Shown here: positions 44,274-55,602 of the stretch, one piece after another
Layout: each line of letters begins with the position of its first letter
Numbering within the stretch: position 1 is the first letter of the stretch
Assembly (NCBI GenBank): GCA_029891345.1
Contig: CM056993.1
Location: 274,960,900-275,024,899 of the forward strand
Reading direction: 5' to 3'
Length of the DNA stretch: 64,000 nucleotides
Source: Dryococelus australis
Lineage: Eukaryota > Arthropoda > Insecta > Phasmatodea > Phasmatidae
Notes under the pieces: generated by a model
The model's database searches: none
What the model saw: the letters and a program-made list of their open reading frames with translations, nothing else
What the model was told of the DNA's origin: nothing
Made by a program: the position numbers and the translations under genes

Positions 44274-45472
44274 CGCAAGTTACATATTTCCTGAAGACCT
44301 GAATTAACTTGTTGATAGACACCGATTATTGATTAACCTGCGAAAATGAGAGGATCGATAATCGATTAACTGAAGAATCGGTGTTATATCAGGCGATACT
44401 GTTAGCTACTATCGATTGTCTGATAATATCTGAATAGTTAAATATGGGGAGAAAAAATAATTAAAAAGTTAGAACGTATAAAGTAAGTACACAAATAAAA
44501 TTTACGTATATATTAATGTGTGTTAAAATACTTATACAGTCACATCTGCTTCTATGAAACACTTATCAATTCAATCGTGTAAAAAACCCATTGAAAGATG
44601 GTTTTAGATCAAATTTATGTCAGTGCATGCAGTAGGTCTATAGTTCGATTTTAAGTAATATGCCTTACTGGTGTCGTTTAAAATCGACTGAGTTCTATAT
44701 AATGAACAAATGAAATGAGGAGAATATTTATGAGGAATGTTTCGCATCTAGTTGGTTGGCCTGGTCAGTTAGTCAGGTAGGTTGCCTTGATAAGTTTGTA
44801 TGGCCCTTTGGTATGGACGGTTCTGGTAGTTATGTCCTGCACAAATTCTGCAAAGATTTTCTGCGAAGACGTTAGCTACGATGCTATTCAAGGAGATTTT
44901 TTTTTTTCGAAATTGTCCATCATTGTTTGTTTGTATGGGTCGGGGGTATGGGTGATTGTTTAATCCTGATTTGTATTAACTGGTCTCGTTAGGAGCTGGT
45001 CTTCGTCTAAGTCTGTCTCATCAGGAATCAGTCTTGGGTGGAGTCAGTTCCGGGCTGAGTCTCTGTCCCGGTCAGAGTCTCTGTCCCGGTCAGAGTCTCT
45101 GTTGGTCTGAGTCAAATTGGTGGAGGGATTAAATGGGAACTGACTAATTAACTAATGAGAAACATAGGCGACGGTGAGTCGTCTGCTGGACGTGGTGTTT
45201 AAGGAACCTCCAGAAATGTAAGATTTTTAAATAGTTAAATAAAGTTTTAAATATTAAATTTTTTATAAAATTTTGTAAATTTCTACTTTTTGGGGTCAAG
45301 GCCATACAAGGTGACGGTGTCAAAGTCTAATGTCCAGTTAAAGGTCACTTAGATTCATTATGGTGGTTGTTTGACATATCATGGTAGCCGAAAGACTGGA
45401 ATGTCAGAGCATATGTTGGTTTTGGCTCTGGGACTCGTTAGTAAGTAGATAGGTAATTGGGCTTATCATCTT

Positions 45473-45570
45473 GTCGACAGCGATGTCATTAGAGACGGTG
45501 CAATTTGCACAGTGTAGAAGGATTGGGGAAGGATTAGGAAGGAATCGGCCATGGCCTTTGTTTGGGCCCA
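45473..45570 (-). repeat. SINE family 2, 3' fragment
   Basis: GTCGACAGCGATGTCATTAG and GAATCGGCCATGGCCTTTG match the tail half of the SINE at 39285-39535. It is inserted in the right arm of the palindromic element. Confidence 0.8.
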
Positions 45571-46119
45571 GTACTTCTATTTTTTATATTTTTTATTTAT
45601 ATTTTGGATTTCAAAAATTTTTTAATGACTATTATATTCGTCACTTTTTATTTTTTTATTTTTCATTTTTATATTTGTAATGCAATTTTTTATTTAATTT
45701 ATTTTTAGATTTTCTAATTTCTATCAAATTTTTTGTTTGGGTTTTTCTTTTTAGAATTTTTGTGAATTATTTTGAACGTTTGGGATTATTTTTATTGGAC
45801 GGGGTTTAATATTCTCGGGTCTTGGGTCTTAGGTCAAGCCTTTTGGGAATTTGTTGGAATTTTTTGAAAAATTTAGGATTTTTGAAATTTTTTGGAATTT
45901 GTAATAATTTTTAAAATATTATTTAGGTCATTTTTTGGATTTTTTAAAAGTTTTTTTTGGAAAATTTTGGTTTCAAGATCTCCTGGATAAAAGTTAAAGG
46001 TCAACGTTACGCAGATCCAATATGGTGGCTGGTAGACGTCACAACATGCCGGCCAGCTGTGCTGGTGCCGGACCTCCAGCCACTTACCAGGGCTTCATAA
46101 TAACTAGTGTAATTATTAT

Positions 46120-46968
46120 TCTATATAATAAGGAGACTATCTCTCTCCGTTTGTCTGTCTGTTCGTCTTTAATACTTCTAAGTCCCTTCAAACCCAACAT
46201 AAATTCTTCAAATTTTGCAGAGCGGATTCTCAGGGTCAAATACAGGTCAAATTCGAATTTCAGCAAGATCAGATTACGCAATCATTATCTTTTACCTTAA
46301 GAACTCGTTTTTTAATTACTTTTTCCTATATGAAAATTTTGTATTAATGCATAGAGATATGAAGGTAATGGAATATCATTTTTGTTTACCTTAAATTTCT
46401 CGCTTCAATGTTAAGTTAATTAAGTGGGGCCACAGAGGCTCAGTGGATATAACTATGTTAAGTGGGGCTGCAGTGGCTTAGTGGATAGAACTATATCAAT
46501 TGGGGCCATAGCGGCCAATATATTTATTAAATGGGGCCTTAGTAACTCATTGGAATGAGTGATTCCAAGTGGGGCCGCAGTGGCTAAGTGGATAGAGAGT
46601 TTCCAAGTGGGGCCGCAGTGGCTCAGTGGATAGAGAGATTCCAAGTGGGGCCGCAGTGGCTCAGTGGATTGAACTATATCAAGTGGGGCTATAGTGGCGC
46701 AGTGGATAGAGCGATTACAAGTGGGGCCTTAGTGGCTCAGTGGATGGAACTATGTTAAGTGGTGCCGCAGTGGCTAAGTGGATAGAGAAATATTAAAGGG
46801 CCCGCAGTCGCTTCAATGTTGAGTTAATTTAACATCATTTCATTATTGCCTACATATATCTAAGCAATTATTTTCCAGTCTTTGTATGATAACCAAATTA
46901 TTTAACATGGTAACTGTTCTAGCCCCGTGACAATATAAAAAAGAAAGGTCACGGGCTGGTCCCCCTAG
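46120..46968 (+). mobile_element. Non-autonomous Helitron carrying a SINE-head array
   Basis: The 5' end is TCTATATAATAAGGAGACTA followed by the CTCTCCGTTTGTCTGTCTG block. The 3' end has a hairpin (AGCCCCGTGAC, 17-nt loop, GTCACGGGCT), then GGTCCCC and CTAG at 46965-46968 followed by T. These are the terminal features of Helitrons. No Rep/Helicase is encoded. The base before the 5' TC is T rather than the usual A, a minor misfit. Confidence 0.75.
46422..46808 (+). repeat. Eleven tandem units of a tRNA-like SINE head
   Basis: Units average about 36 bp and centre on GTGGGGCCGCAGTGGCTCAG followed by TGGATAGAG. TGGCTCAGTGG fits the pol III A box (TRGYNNARNNGG), and the unit equals the 5' head of SINE family 1 (compare GGGGCCGCGGTGGCTGAGTG near 6830, minus strand). 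The array is bounded by two near-identical 21-bp direct repeats at 46401-46421 and 46809-46829. It lies inside the Helitron. Confidence 0.88.
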
Positions 46969-48420
46969 TGACTATATAGGAAATAGGAATTTTATAATTA
47001 CAATATATGATCACTTTCCCAGAATTTTTTTTTTTAATATCTCAACGCATTTGGCTTTTCCCGAATGAGTTTTGCTGCCTTCGCACCGAGCGAGCTGCAG
47101 AAATTTCATTTATTACAATTTGATTTAGTTCGTGTGTACCAAATTTTTTATAAAGTTCAATTATTATGTTACATCACAGAAGATTACAGGAATTGCTGAA
47201 TATGGAGGGTAACGTAAAACTTCGTAATTCGGCAGTTATAGTGCCACACCCTCCTAATCTCTGTGAAGTTGAACCTTTCAAGTAGTCGTAAACAAATGTA
47301 ATATATCAGTTACATTGGTTACATTATCTGAGCCACCTTCAGCATAATTTAGGCTATTATTGATTAGCCCATGTTACGTGGTTTCATAGGATGTTTAATT
47401 AAATTCTCTACAACTCAGAAATAAGAAAGTTCTGTAAATTTGTAGTAATTATAGTGACATTACTGTTAACAAACTATTGGTTGATAAGGCGAGATTTGAA
47501 ATTTTAATTAACTATCGCTTCTTCAACGTACCCGTTCATTGTTAGAAGCTGATAAAAATAAGGCTGGTGTACTGGACAAACCTTAATGCTAATAAAAAAA
47601 AAGTTTGCATTGGATATTCGAACTTAAAATTTGTGCTCGCTAAAAGTGACGAGGAATTAGCAGCGATAATGCAAAACAATTGATATTCCTCCATGAAATC
47701 GTCATTATTTTACAAACTACACTCAGCATTAATACATAACGAATTCTACAGATCTCTTACTTGTAGTCTATTTAAACGTAAATGGCTTTTCAAGTGTACC
47801 AGAGACACAAATCATCCCAAATTCTTGTAACTTACTGAGTTCTTCCAAATTATGAATATTAAATTTCAGGTTTATAGAGGGTTAAATATTCATTATTATG
47901 TGCTTCTGCCAAACGGTGGATAATCTATTAGCATTGCAATAAATATAATTTTCAGTAAAATAACGTTTTTCATCTCCACAATTTCTGTACAAATACGCGT
48001 GAAACTACAACTTTTCTGTTTGTGTATTACGAAGATTACTAAAACTATCACCTTGCAAAAATTAATATTTGACAAAAGAAAATAATGCTGCAGAATACTA
48101 CTCATGTTTTTTGTTCTTCCTCCCTTTCACCCCCCCCCCCCCCCCAATCAAAATGTGTATAATCCAAACCCAATTTTCAAGTCGTTTCCAGATCTTAACA
48201 CGAAAAACATTAGGCACTTCTTCGTTTTATATGAATAATTTCGAAATGTCATTAAGTTGAAAATATATAACCAAAAAAGAGTTCCCAAAAAAACTTTGTT
48301 CCTTACAGTCTCCTCGTATCTGAATTGGTTTTTAGAATAAATAAATGTTGCATCCATTAAATATTTAATTATTCTCATGTTGAAAACTCTAGGTTTAATA
48401 TTACAATTTTGTAACTAAGA
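46969..48420. other. AT-rich non-coding DNA
   Basis: It contains a poly-C run near 48129. No supported gene or repeat. Confidence 0.5.
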
Positions 48421-48518
48421 ACTAGTTTTTTCTTGACTTTGGGAAGCACTATGCAGTGGTAGGCCTCGTATGTGGCAACAAAATATCGCCAAGAAACAAT
48501 TCAGTGACGGTCGTATGT

Positions 48519-48774
48519 TTCGGAGGTAACGGCTAGAACGCGATGGGAGAAAAAAACGTTGGAAAAGGAAGAACTGAGCGTGGGTGGTGTCTCTGATGAG
48601 ATGCCAGTTATATAGGTTGCCGCTGAAGGCTTCCGGGAGAAGGAAACTCTATATGCATATGTTCGAGCTGCAGAGATTGCTTTGGCCAAGAACATGAAGC
48701 GTTTGCCATATTTTAAACACCCTCCAGATGACGCCGAAACTACGACGATAATCACGTCGAACGAAACAGCTTAA
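48519..48774 (+). pseudogene. Possible host gene remnant or terminal exon
   Basis: A plus frame of about 85 codons reads coding-like sequence: TRWEKKTLEKEELSVGG, then GFREKETLYAYVRAAEIALA, KNMKRLPYFKHPPDDAE and a stop after SNETA. One TAG lies near 48614. It is either a pseudogene stop or the end of an intron (TTATATAG|GTTGCC), with the downstream part as a last exon. The charged, helical composition resembles a small conserved eukaryotic protein, but I do not recognise it. Confidence 0.3.
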
Positions 48775-49254
48775 GACTTATGTGAGATTCTACACTTAAA
48801 ATTCAAACCTTGAATAGGGATTCGACCAACAAAAATTTCTGAACTCTTTGCATAGCTTCACACAGAAGAGTAAAAAACATAATTTTCTGTGAATATTGTT
48901 TTGTTTAAAAATATACGCTTTGCAGTTGATATTTTAGGTTAAATACACAGGTAATATTTTATAATTCTTTCGTATAACTCTTAGCATGATACACATGTGA
49001 GTAGTATGATAAAGTTCCTTCTGGGACAGGATTCAGGGATAGGAGATAGGAGTTGTCCACCATCTTAATAGGTGCGGCCGGCGGACATGTTGGTCGGCGA
49101 CCTGAGATGGCCATGTAATATACACAAATGCGTGTTTCGCTCTAAAAACCACTTACGAAATTAATTATTTGGCACAAATATCACTTTTTTCCCCAAAAAC
49201 AATTATAAACAGACGAAAAATCCTCAGTTAAGTGGAAGTATAGAGGCTCTTGAC
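48775..49254. other. Flank of the Polinton
   Basis: AT-rich, with a GC-richer patch 49040-49120 (GTGCGGCCGGCGGACATGTT) faintly like the terminal GC-rich blocks of the long-arm family. Not assigned. Confidence 0.4.
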
Positions 49255-49802
49255 AGAATGAACCACTTAATACTCAGAACAGGAGAGAAAGATTCGAGAC
49301 TCAGAGATGAATCAAGCCAAATGGGGAGGATCAGCGTACCTGGTCTCCTCCCCTGGTAAACATCCTGCAGATACCATGTCCAAATCCTGTTACCACCCCC
49401 TCCTCCCCCTCATCACTCTACTATTCACCAATACCTCACGACCCTTACCCTCCTCACTATCATCACCCCTCACCACCCTCTCGACTCACCCTCTCACTGC
49501 CTCACACACCCCTTCACCATCCTCACAAACCCTCACACCCTCACCGACACATCATCGCCCCTCAGTATGCCTTGGTCCACACAATTCTTAAAAATCGAAG
49601 CACATGCGTTATCCATCACTCAAACACTAATCTACACTCACTTCCCTGCCTCTCTTTTTCCAAAATTAATCATGAACCTTATGTAACGGAAATTATCACT
49701 CCATCCATACTAATCAATGGCATATGCCCATTGGCCACCAAATTACGATTTCAACACATATTTTACCAGTATTGGTCACTATATATAGTGTTAGTTATTT
49801 CT
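49255..49802 (+). repeat. Polinton left TIR
   Basis: It pairs with 59060-59653. Shared landmarks from outside in: CACTTAAT, AGATTCGAGACTC, a CACCCTC-rich pyrimidine tract, AACGGAAATTATC, CAATGGCATATGCCC and CATATTTTACCAGTATTGG. It is not coding. The open frame starting at 49307 is a TIR translation. Confidence 0.88.
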
Positions 49803-50021
49803 TTTTTTTAAAGCATCTATAATCAGAGAGCTCCCATGTCATCCATTTGCAAATTTTTGTCTACAAGACATTTCGAAATCTGGAGTATAATTAATCTCTT
49901 TTTTAATGGTCAATCTTTTAAAAAATAAATGAATAATAAAACATTTTTAAACACTTACATTATTCGATAATGCAAAACATGGTGAAACACATGTACACAT
50001 TGGTAATTTATCTTTTACACT

Positions 50022-50408
50022 TTATTTTGTGTATTGAAAGTTACTGTTCCCTAGTGAGTCCTGATTTCCATGGGCAATAATATAATGCTTAAAACACTGT
50101 TTGCAGAAATTAATTTTGTACCCACGCGATGTAATCTGAGAGTTAACCAGCCGTGAAAAGTTTTTTGTGTAACAATAATGCGAAATTTTAGTAGTTTCGA
50201 TCTTCAGCATCAGGAGATCGATATTGTGTTGTTTTTTGTTCTTATTCACACATGTTGGCACGACTTTTCCCCCAGCATTCAGCGAGTACACATTTACAGA
50301 CACACCAGGGTTGTTGTTCTCAAAGACCCTTATTTGCTGTAGAGGAGTCGGAAAATCCAGTCCGCTAAAATCAAACTTTTCTCCCACCTCAGCACACCTC
50401 TTGTCCAC
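50022..50408 (-). pseudogene. Polinton gene remnant, probably upstream part of DNA polymerase region
   Basis: Fossil. The reading KISHYCYTKNFSRLVNSQ followed by NFCKQCFKHYI matches the cysteine-containing segment that precedes protein-primed family B DNA polymerase in insect Polinton proteins. No polymerase catalytic motif is seen nearby, so only a small remnant is recognised. Confidence 0.6.
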
Positions 50409-50429
50409 ATGCTGCGAATTCGATGACTT

Positions 50430-50750
50430 AACAAATCCAGTGAACAGTGACCACTTGATACATTGGCTGTATTAGTTGTGGGGATTGATTACAACATGTT
50501 TGTGTTTGATAAAGTGAAATCGACACACCACATCTCAAACACAAGTATGTTATTTGGGTGTGGCCCTTTGTACAGCCATGTCTCTCATGTCGATGGGCAC
50601 TGCTTCTGCAACTGAAGGTCTTATCACAGAAATGACAGATATAATGTCGGAATGGTTCGGCATGGTTAACCAGACAGCTGTCGCCGGAACAGTGGTCGAT
50701 GGTCCAATTGTCATAGCTGAAGAACTGGATGGCACTTCTGCTGGCCATGT
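50430..50750 (-). pseudogene. Polinton C2H2 zinc-finger remnant
   Basis: Fossil. ICHFCDKTFSCRSSAHRHER fits a C2H2 finger (C-x2-C, H-x3-H region), followed by a further YLCLRCG pair. Short zinc-finger proteins are common accessory genes of insect Polintons. A second one lies at 55603. Confidence 0.6.
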
Positions 50751-50769
50751 GCCAAATATTCCCGAAGAC

Positions 50770-51060
50770 CTTAGAAATTCTGGCAGGCTAATAGGCGCCT
50801 CAGCTAAAGAGGTAGATGATATGACTGAAGAGTAATAAGTCGATGGCACTACTTGTACCACTCCCGAAGAAGTCGATGGTGGTATTGGTACCATGCCCAT
50901 GGCAGATGACAGTAGTGCTACTGTATGCAGTCCATCCGAAGATGTCGATGGCGATGCTACTATAGGCATGCCACTCGAAGAAGTTGATGGCATGGCCATA
51001 GATCATATTAGCTCTGGAATGTATGAAGACATCGCGGATGCAAAATATGCCGTCGACTAT
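50770..51060 (-). repeat. Ser/Thr/Pro-rich low-complexity coding-like repeat
   Basis: CGAAGAxGTCGATGG recurs about every 50-60 bp. The minus frame reads PSTSSSGMPIVASPSTSS-like segments. It is adjacent to the zinc finger and may have been its tail. Part of the Polinton fossil. Confidence 0.5.
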
Positions 51061-51119
51061 AAGAGCTATATGAGACGATCCAAACTCTTCCTTCAACAAA
51101 CTTCATATCCCACACAAGA

Positions 51120-51300
51120 TGTCATTATTTATACCGATTGCATACCCCTCCCTTCTCTTCTTCTCTCTGCTCATCGCCTCACACAACCTCCTACCCTCTC
51201 ACTCCCCTCCATGCACCATTCCATCCCTCACCCACTCCATCCCTCTACCCCCACCCCTAGCTGCAAACATCTTTCTCCCTGTTTCAAACTGAAGGCACAT
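51120..51300 (+). repeat. Pyrimidine-rich tract inside the Polinton
   Basis: A C/T-rich stretch with CCCTC and CACCC steps, like the pyrimidine tract of the TIRs. The plus open frame is a by-product. Confidence 0.5.
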
Positions 51301-51329
51301 GTGTATACATTCCAGGTCTATCCTTAGAA

Positions 51330-52030
51330 ACCCCTACATGTTTCGCACTACATCAGTTTTACCCCAATACATAAACAGGTTATCTAGTATAAGTATTATG
51401 TGGATTTTCTTTTTTAAAGTTTCTTTAAAATATGATGGTCTAATGAGTTAGGGTAGAAAATCAACATCTAAATGGTTTTACTCAAAAAATTTATTCCATA
51501 GATAACTGCATAAATACAGCAAAACAAAACCATTTTCAATCTCTTTTCATGTTTTTTTTAAATTGTTCTTCGGAACCAATGTCAGGGTGACTTCTTGTCT
51601 TGTCGTAGGCAGCATGACCCAAGGACGAGACACACCATTTGTGGAGCAGCTGTGCGTTTCTCCATGCACGTGTCCAGTCAGGTTCCTGACCTGTCATAGA
51701 CGTGCCACTGCTGGTCGTCGAAAAGTTTCGATAGTTTGTGCAAAGAAAGACGCCCGTACTATAACTGTACATCGATGACTTTAACTTCACTTTTGCACAA
51801 GTCGCTCAACCATTTTTTTCTGTTCGCGCCATTTCCCTCCCAACATAAACTGCTCCATGCAGATACTGCATCAGCAAGTTGTGTAGCACCATTCCCACTT
51901 GGTGGTACAGAATATGGCATTCATTCCACCCCAGTCTGTAGTGGTATTTGGTCTGCCAGTTGTTCGTCTAATTGCTTTTCTCATCCAACAATTTAGACGA
52001 ATAAGATGTCGTAAGGAACGTGTGCGTGTA
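51330..52030 (-). other. Polinton inner region, gene unclear
   Basis: Fossil. A minus-strand stretch near 51540-51790 reads EPDWTRAWRNAQLLHKW and HPDIGSEEQFKKN, coding-like but not assigned to a known Polinton gene. 51330-51540 is A/T-rich. Confidence 0.4.
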
Positions 52031-53300
52031 TTTTACCATCGTCGTCATAGGACACTGCGATATCCTTGAGCTTGTAGCCACTCTGGCTCTGGAAGCTTTG
52101 CAGATTACAGTACATCCTGCTGCAGTCTATGCTCTGTCGACTAAACAGATATCTATATGGCCCATCGTATTTATATTCTCTGTGGCATTCACAAAAGTAT
52201 CTTGATGACTTTGTCTCGATAATTGTACAATGCGAGTCAGTCGTGAAGTATTAGGCAGAAAGCATACATGTGTGGCGGTATATTTCCATTTGTAGTGAAT
52301 TTGATCCTGCAGTCAATCACATTCGAACTGATACACTTGTCATGTTTACTCACGTCGAACACCATGGGTGGGCCAAACTCTTGAAGGTATCTGGGCTCAG
52401 TATCTGGTATTGGTTGCATCTATAATATGCATCTGTGAAATGAGCATACATTTGATATGCCAGTAGGTACTGACCATTTTCAAAGTACATGTCCATGTCC
52501 ACGTACGCATAGCTTTCTCTATTCAAGTATATTTTCACATTTTCTATTTGACATGTGTCAATATGCGAACAGCTTACTCTTATATTATGCTGTATTCTGG
52601 TCTGTAGCTAAAAAACGATGTACTTCGTTTTCTTGGTGGCAAAGTTGGTCTTCATTATACAGTTGATGTACTGGATTGCAGTCAATCTGGGGTAGGTCTC
52701 GAATCTCCACGACCTGGAAGTCACATCGATATTTATGCCATCTTCCCCATTTCTTCAGCATATTGGCGCATTCGTCAGTACTCAGCTTAATGTGAGGCAC
52801 CATCCATTCGATAGATTTTACCCTCACTTGCACTGTCTCCATGTTTTTCACTGTTCCCATGATGTCATCTGCGTGCATATTGGCTAGGAGCAGTACCAGT
52901 TCCTGCTTCGAATGAATGATAATTCGTTTGTGGTCTTCAGCAAATCCCAGCAACATCGCTAGATGTATGCAGACCTTAAATTTCCCTCCGAGGTATAAGG
53001 GATCATTGTAGAGATATTCTAGCCCTCAGACTGCCATATTCACTGCAGACAGCTCATTCGGCATGAGCGAGAGGTAATTTTTGGTCGTTGTCATTATGTC
53101 GACATCTCTTGTCTGGTCTACCTCGACACCTTTGAACAAATATGTGATGCGATCGATGACGTGGAGAATACCATTGCTCATTATTTTTGTCGATGCCAGG
53201 TTGGATCCATCTTCTTTCGTCAGTGTCCTCCTGAATCACAGGAATGATGGACAAGGAAGAGTGCAGATATCTTAGTGTTGGACTGCGATCCAAACTTCCG
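52030..53300 (-). pseudogene. Polinton major capsid protein (double jelly-roll) remnant
   Basis: Fossil. From N- to C-terminal side: LLGFAEDHKRIIIHSKQEL near 52940, SIEWMVPHIKLSTDECAN near 52790, YLNRESYAYVDMDMYF near 52510, and GPPMVFDVSKHDK with YAFCLILHD near 52250-52360. This order matches insect Polinton major capsid proteins. It would have formed the virion shell. Confidence 0.8.
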
Positions 53301-53559
53301 ATGGTAACATGTAGCGTTTGATCAGGAATGGCTGGTATGCATAAAGTTATACTTTCGTGATACTGTCTTCAAAAATGACCAGCTCATAGATGTTTATGTA
53401 ATATACATTGGCGATCGACATTTGGTTGTGTGGATCATGTAATGTTGGGCCTCTCATTCCTCTCGTCACAGTTTTTTCTGGTATCAAGGGAACTCGAGGC
53501 CGTCCTTTGTCCTTATAGCATTGTGGCATGTATTCGAGTTGCATATATAACTATGTAAT

Positions 53560-54420
53560 CCGATCCAAGGACACTTCCAGGCGGGAGTTTGACTTGGGCG
53601 GTGCATATATCAAATGATAATGGTGTCCTAAGGCCAGCTCAGCGAGGACAGAAATCTTGTGTAGAGAAGAAAACCAAAAACTGGCTTGATATTGACACAC
53701 TGTATTTGTAGGGACTGCGAATACATGGCCTATCGAGCCTTTTGGCTTGAGGAGTTTTCAGCAAGAGGTTTCAGAAAAGTCACTTTCGCCAAGGCTGTGA
53801 AGGAACATTTTGTTGGCATTTGTTAAAACATTGGTGATCTGCGGCATGCAGATTGTCAGTTTGATGTGCTGATTTGTTTTATTTCTTCTGGTCACAATAA
53901 AACTTATTCCCATCTTCTCAAATGTAAGCATGGTGTAATTTTTTCGTTTCGGGAGATCACCAACTCTCAGTGCTGGTCGACGATCTTCACTACAACCTCA
54001 TATGCTCTCTTTGCTATGACCAGAATATAAATGATGCTTGTCATAACTTCAATCAGTTTATAACCTGGAGGGAACGTCGGCGAAAGTTCGTGCAGCGTAT
54101 TACTTGGCCTAACATTGAGATATGTGCTGCTGGCCAAATTTCAATTTATTTGTATCTCATTAACAGGCCAAATGTTAACAGGTCGCATCTATTTGTGGAT
54201 TTTTCCAGCTTCGTATATGCGTGGATTAAATCCCTACATCATTCCGATGGAATCCAGTTTCGTAAAGTCGATATCTTCGCTGCATATAAAGACACTATTA
54301 AGAGTATTGGAATTTCCATGTAGTTCGCTATACATTTCAATGTCGTCTAATTCTTAAGAGTCAACAGGCAATGTTACTGTGCTAGAGACATTACTGCTTT
54401 TCCTGAGATACATCTTCCGG
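53560..54420 (-). pseudogene. Polinton inner gene remnant, possibly minor capsid (penton-like)
   Basis: Fossil. Located where the minor capsid gene usually lies, next to the major capsid gene and on the same strand. Minus readings such as MLTFEKMGISFIVTRRN are coding-like. The assignment rests mainly on position. Confidence 0.4.
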
Positions 54421-55197
54421 TTTTTTCATCGATATTTGGTATCACATTGTAGGTTTGAAAATCGACCAAACCTATGCACTATTGGTCGAGTGGAGGAAAG
54501 TGCACAGCATGTAGCTTGGAGCTACGACCCAAGGTAAGTATTATCGACATGACTTATGGTTTCTGGTCCATATATAGCAATTTTATTCAATTACTTGTAA
54601 GAACAAATAAGGAAGCAAAGACATAAGTGTCCGCAGTTCCACTTGTTCAGCATCTGTTCTATATCATAGTTGTAGGTCCATGTTGATTACGGCACATTTG
54701 GGTTTAGGGGGCTAAGCATCTTGCATGGACACACAGCGAAAATGAGATATTTTCAATTTGTGTGCAAACCATTCCAAAACCACGTTCATGAGTAGCAGTT
54801 TCGTTAGAGATTTCGTTATTGCCTCTTCTTGCTATTTCGATTTACCACACCACCTCCTCCCACTGGATATTACCTTTGGTAGAGGCCTTAGCCATGTTTA
54901 TTGTCCATGGAAATAGCTTCCATAATTGCATTGTGCCTTTGGGCCTCCATAAACTTCTCGCATTCGTTCAATGCTGTGTTGACAGCTCGGACGATACCAC
55001 TCGTAGCTCTGATTAGCCCCCCCCCCCCCAGGACCCCGAGTGCAGGAAAAATTAGTGAAAAAATCCACCAGTAGATGTTTTCTTGGTCTTACGTGTCTTT
55101 ATTCCCTTTTCCAACACTTTTTGTATCACTTGCGGCTTCTGTTTGCTTTTTGCTCCTGTTCCCATAACCTATTTGACCTTTATCAGTTTGGAATGCC
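54421..55197. other. Polinton inner region, not assigned
   Basis: It contains a poly-C run near 55018. The stretch probably belongs partly to the PLA2-like gene's 3' side. No separate gene is recognised. Confidence 0.4.
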
Positions 55198-55503
55198 TCA
55201 TACTGTTATTTTCTCTCCGAGCCCCATATCTAACGATTTTCCTATCTCGTCAGCCTTCTGTGCAAGTATCTTGTCTGCCTGTTGCCAAGTTTGTAGAACC
55301 TGGTTCCGGGAGTAAGTGATGTCATGTTGCTTGCAAGCTTCGTCCAGCATATTGATGCCCGTGCCGCCATGTGTCAGCCTCTTAGCTATCTTTATCCCTG
55401 GCCTCCAGAACTTGTATTCAGGAATGTGCAGCTTTAACGGTAAATTGTTGATCAGTGTATTAACGATCCTGCTTCCAGCTACTGTCTGAGCTCTTAAAGA
55501 CAT
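55198..55503 (-). pseudogene. Polinton PLA2-like protein remnant
   Basis: Fossil. LHIPEYKFWRPGIKIAKRL, then GGTGINMLDEACKQHDITYS, fits the phospholipase A2-like motif (calcium loop then the D-x-x-C-x-x-H-D catalytic block) found in Polinton and parvovirus capsid-associated proteins. Such domains help virions cross membranes. Confidence 0.85.
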
Positions 55504-55602
55504 TACAGTGAACTGACCTAAAATCTTATAAATTGGCTCCTTTGGTACATTTTTGTTTCAGTTTCATTGTAGACTTTGGAACACTAGTTGCATAAAGTTC
55601 AA

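Larger units (their letters stand above)
41440..46083. mobile_element. Near-palindromic long-TIR element, probably Polinton-related
   Basis: Fossil-type element. Left end GAGTCCGGCGCCAACGTCGG and right end (inverse) GAGGTCCGGCACCAGC. Each arm then carries GACGTC, an ATATTGGAT block, GACCTTTAACCT, A/T-rich DNA, a CATTTCCGGAAGTTCCCTCA-type block and CTCCAAGTC-type minisatellites. The arms pair over about 1.8-2.2 kb and enclose a core of about 0.7 kb. Both inner arm ends encode, in inverse orientation, a peptide with the core YIFPE...LVD that matches the end of the Polinton protein preceding the integrase. It looks broken. Arm divergence suggests it is old. Confidence 0.7.

Noticed and set aside
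49307-49591. 94-codon Ser/Thr/Pro-rich open frame
   Set aside because: It lies wholly in the pyrimidine-rich Polinton TIR. The mirrored TIR gives a similar artefact at 59252-59650.
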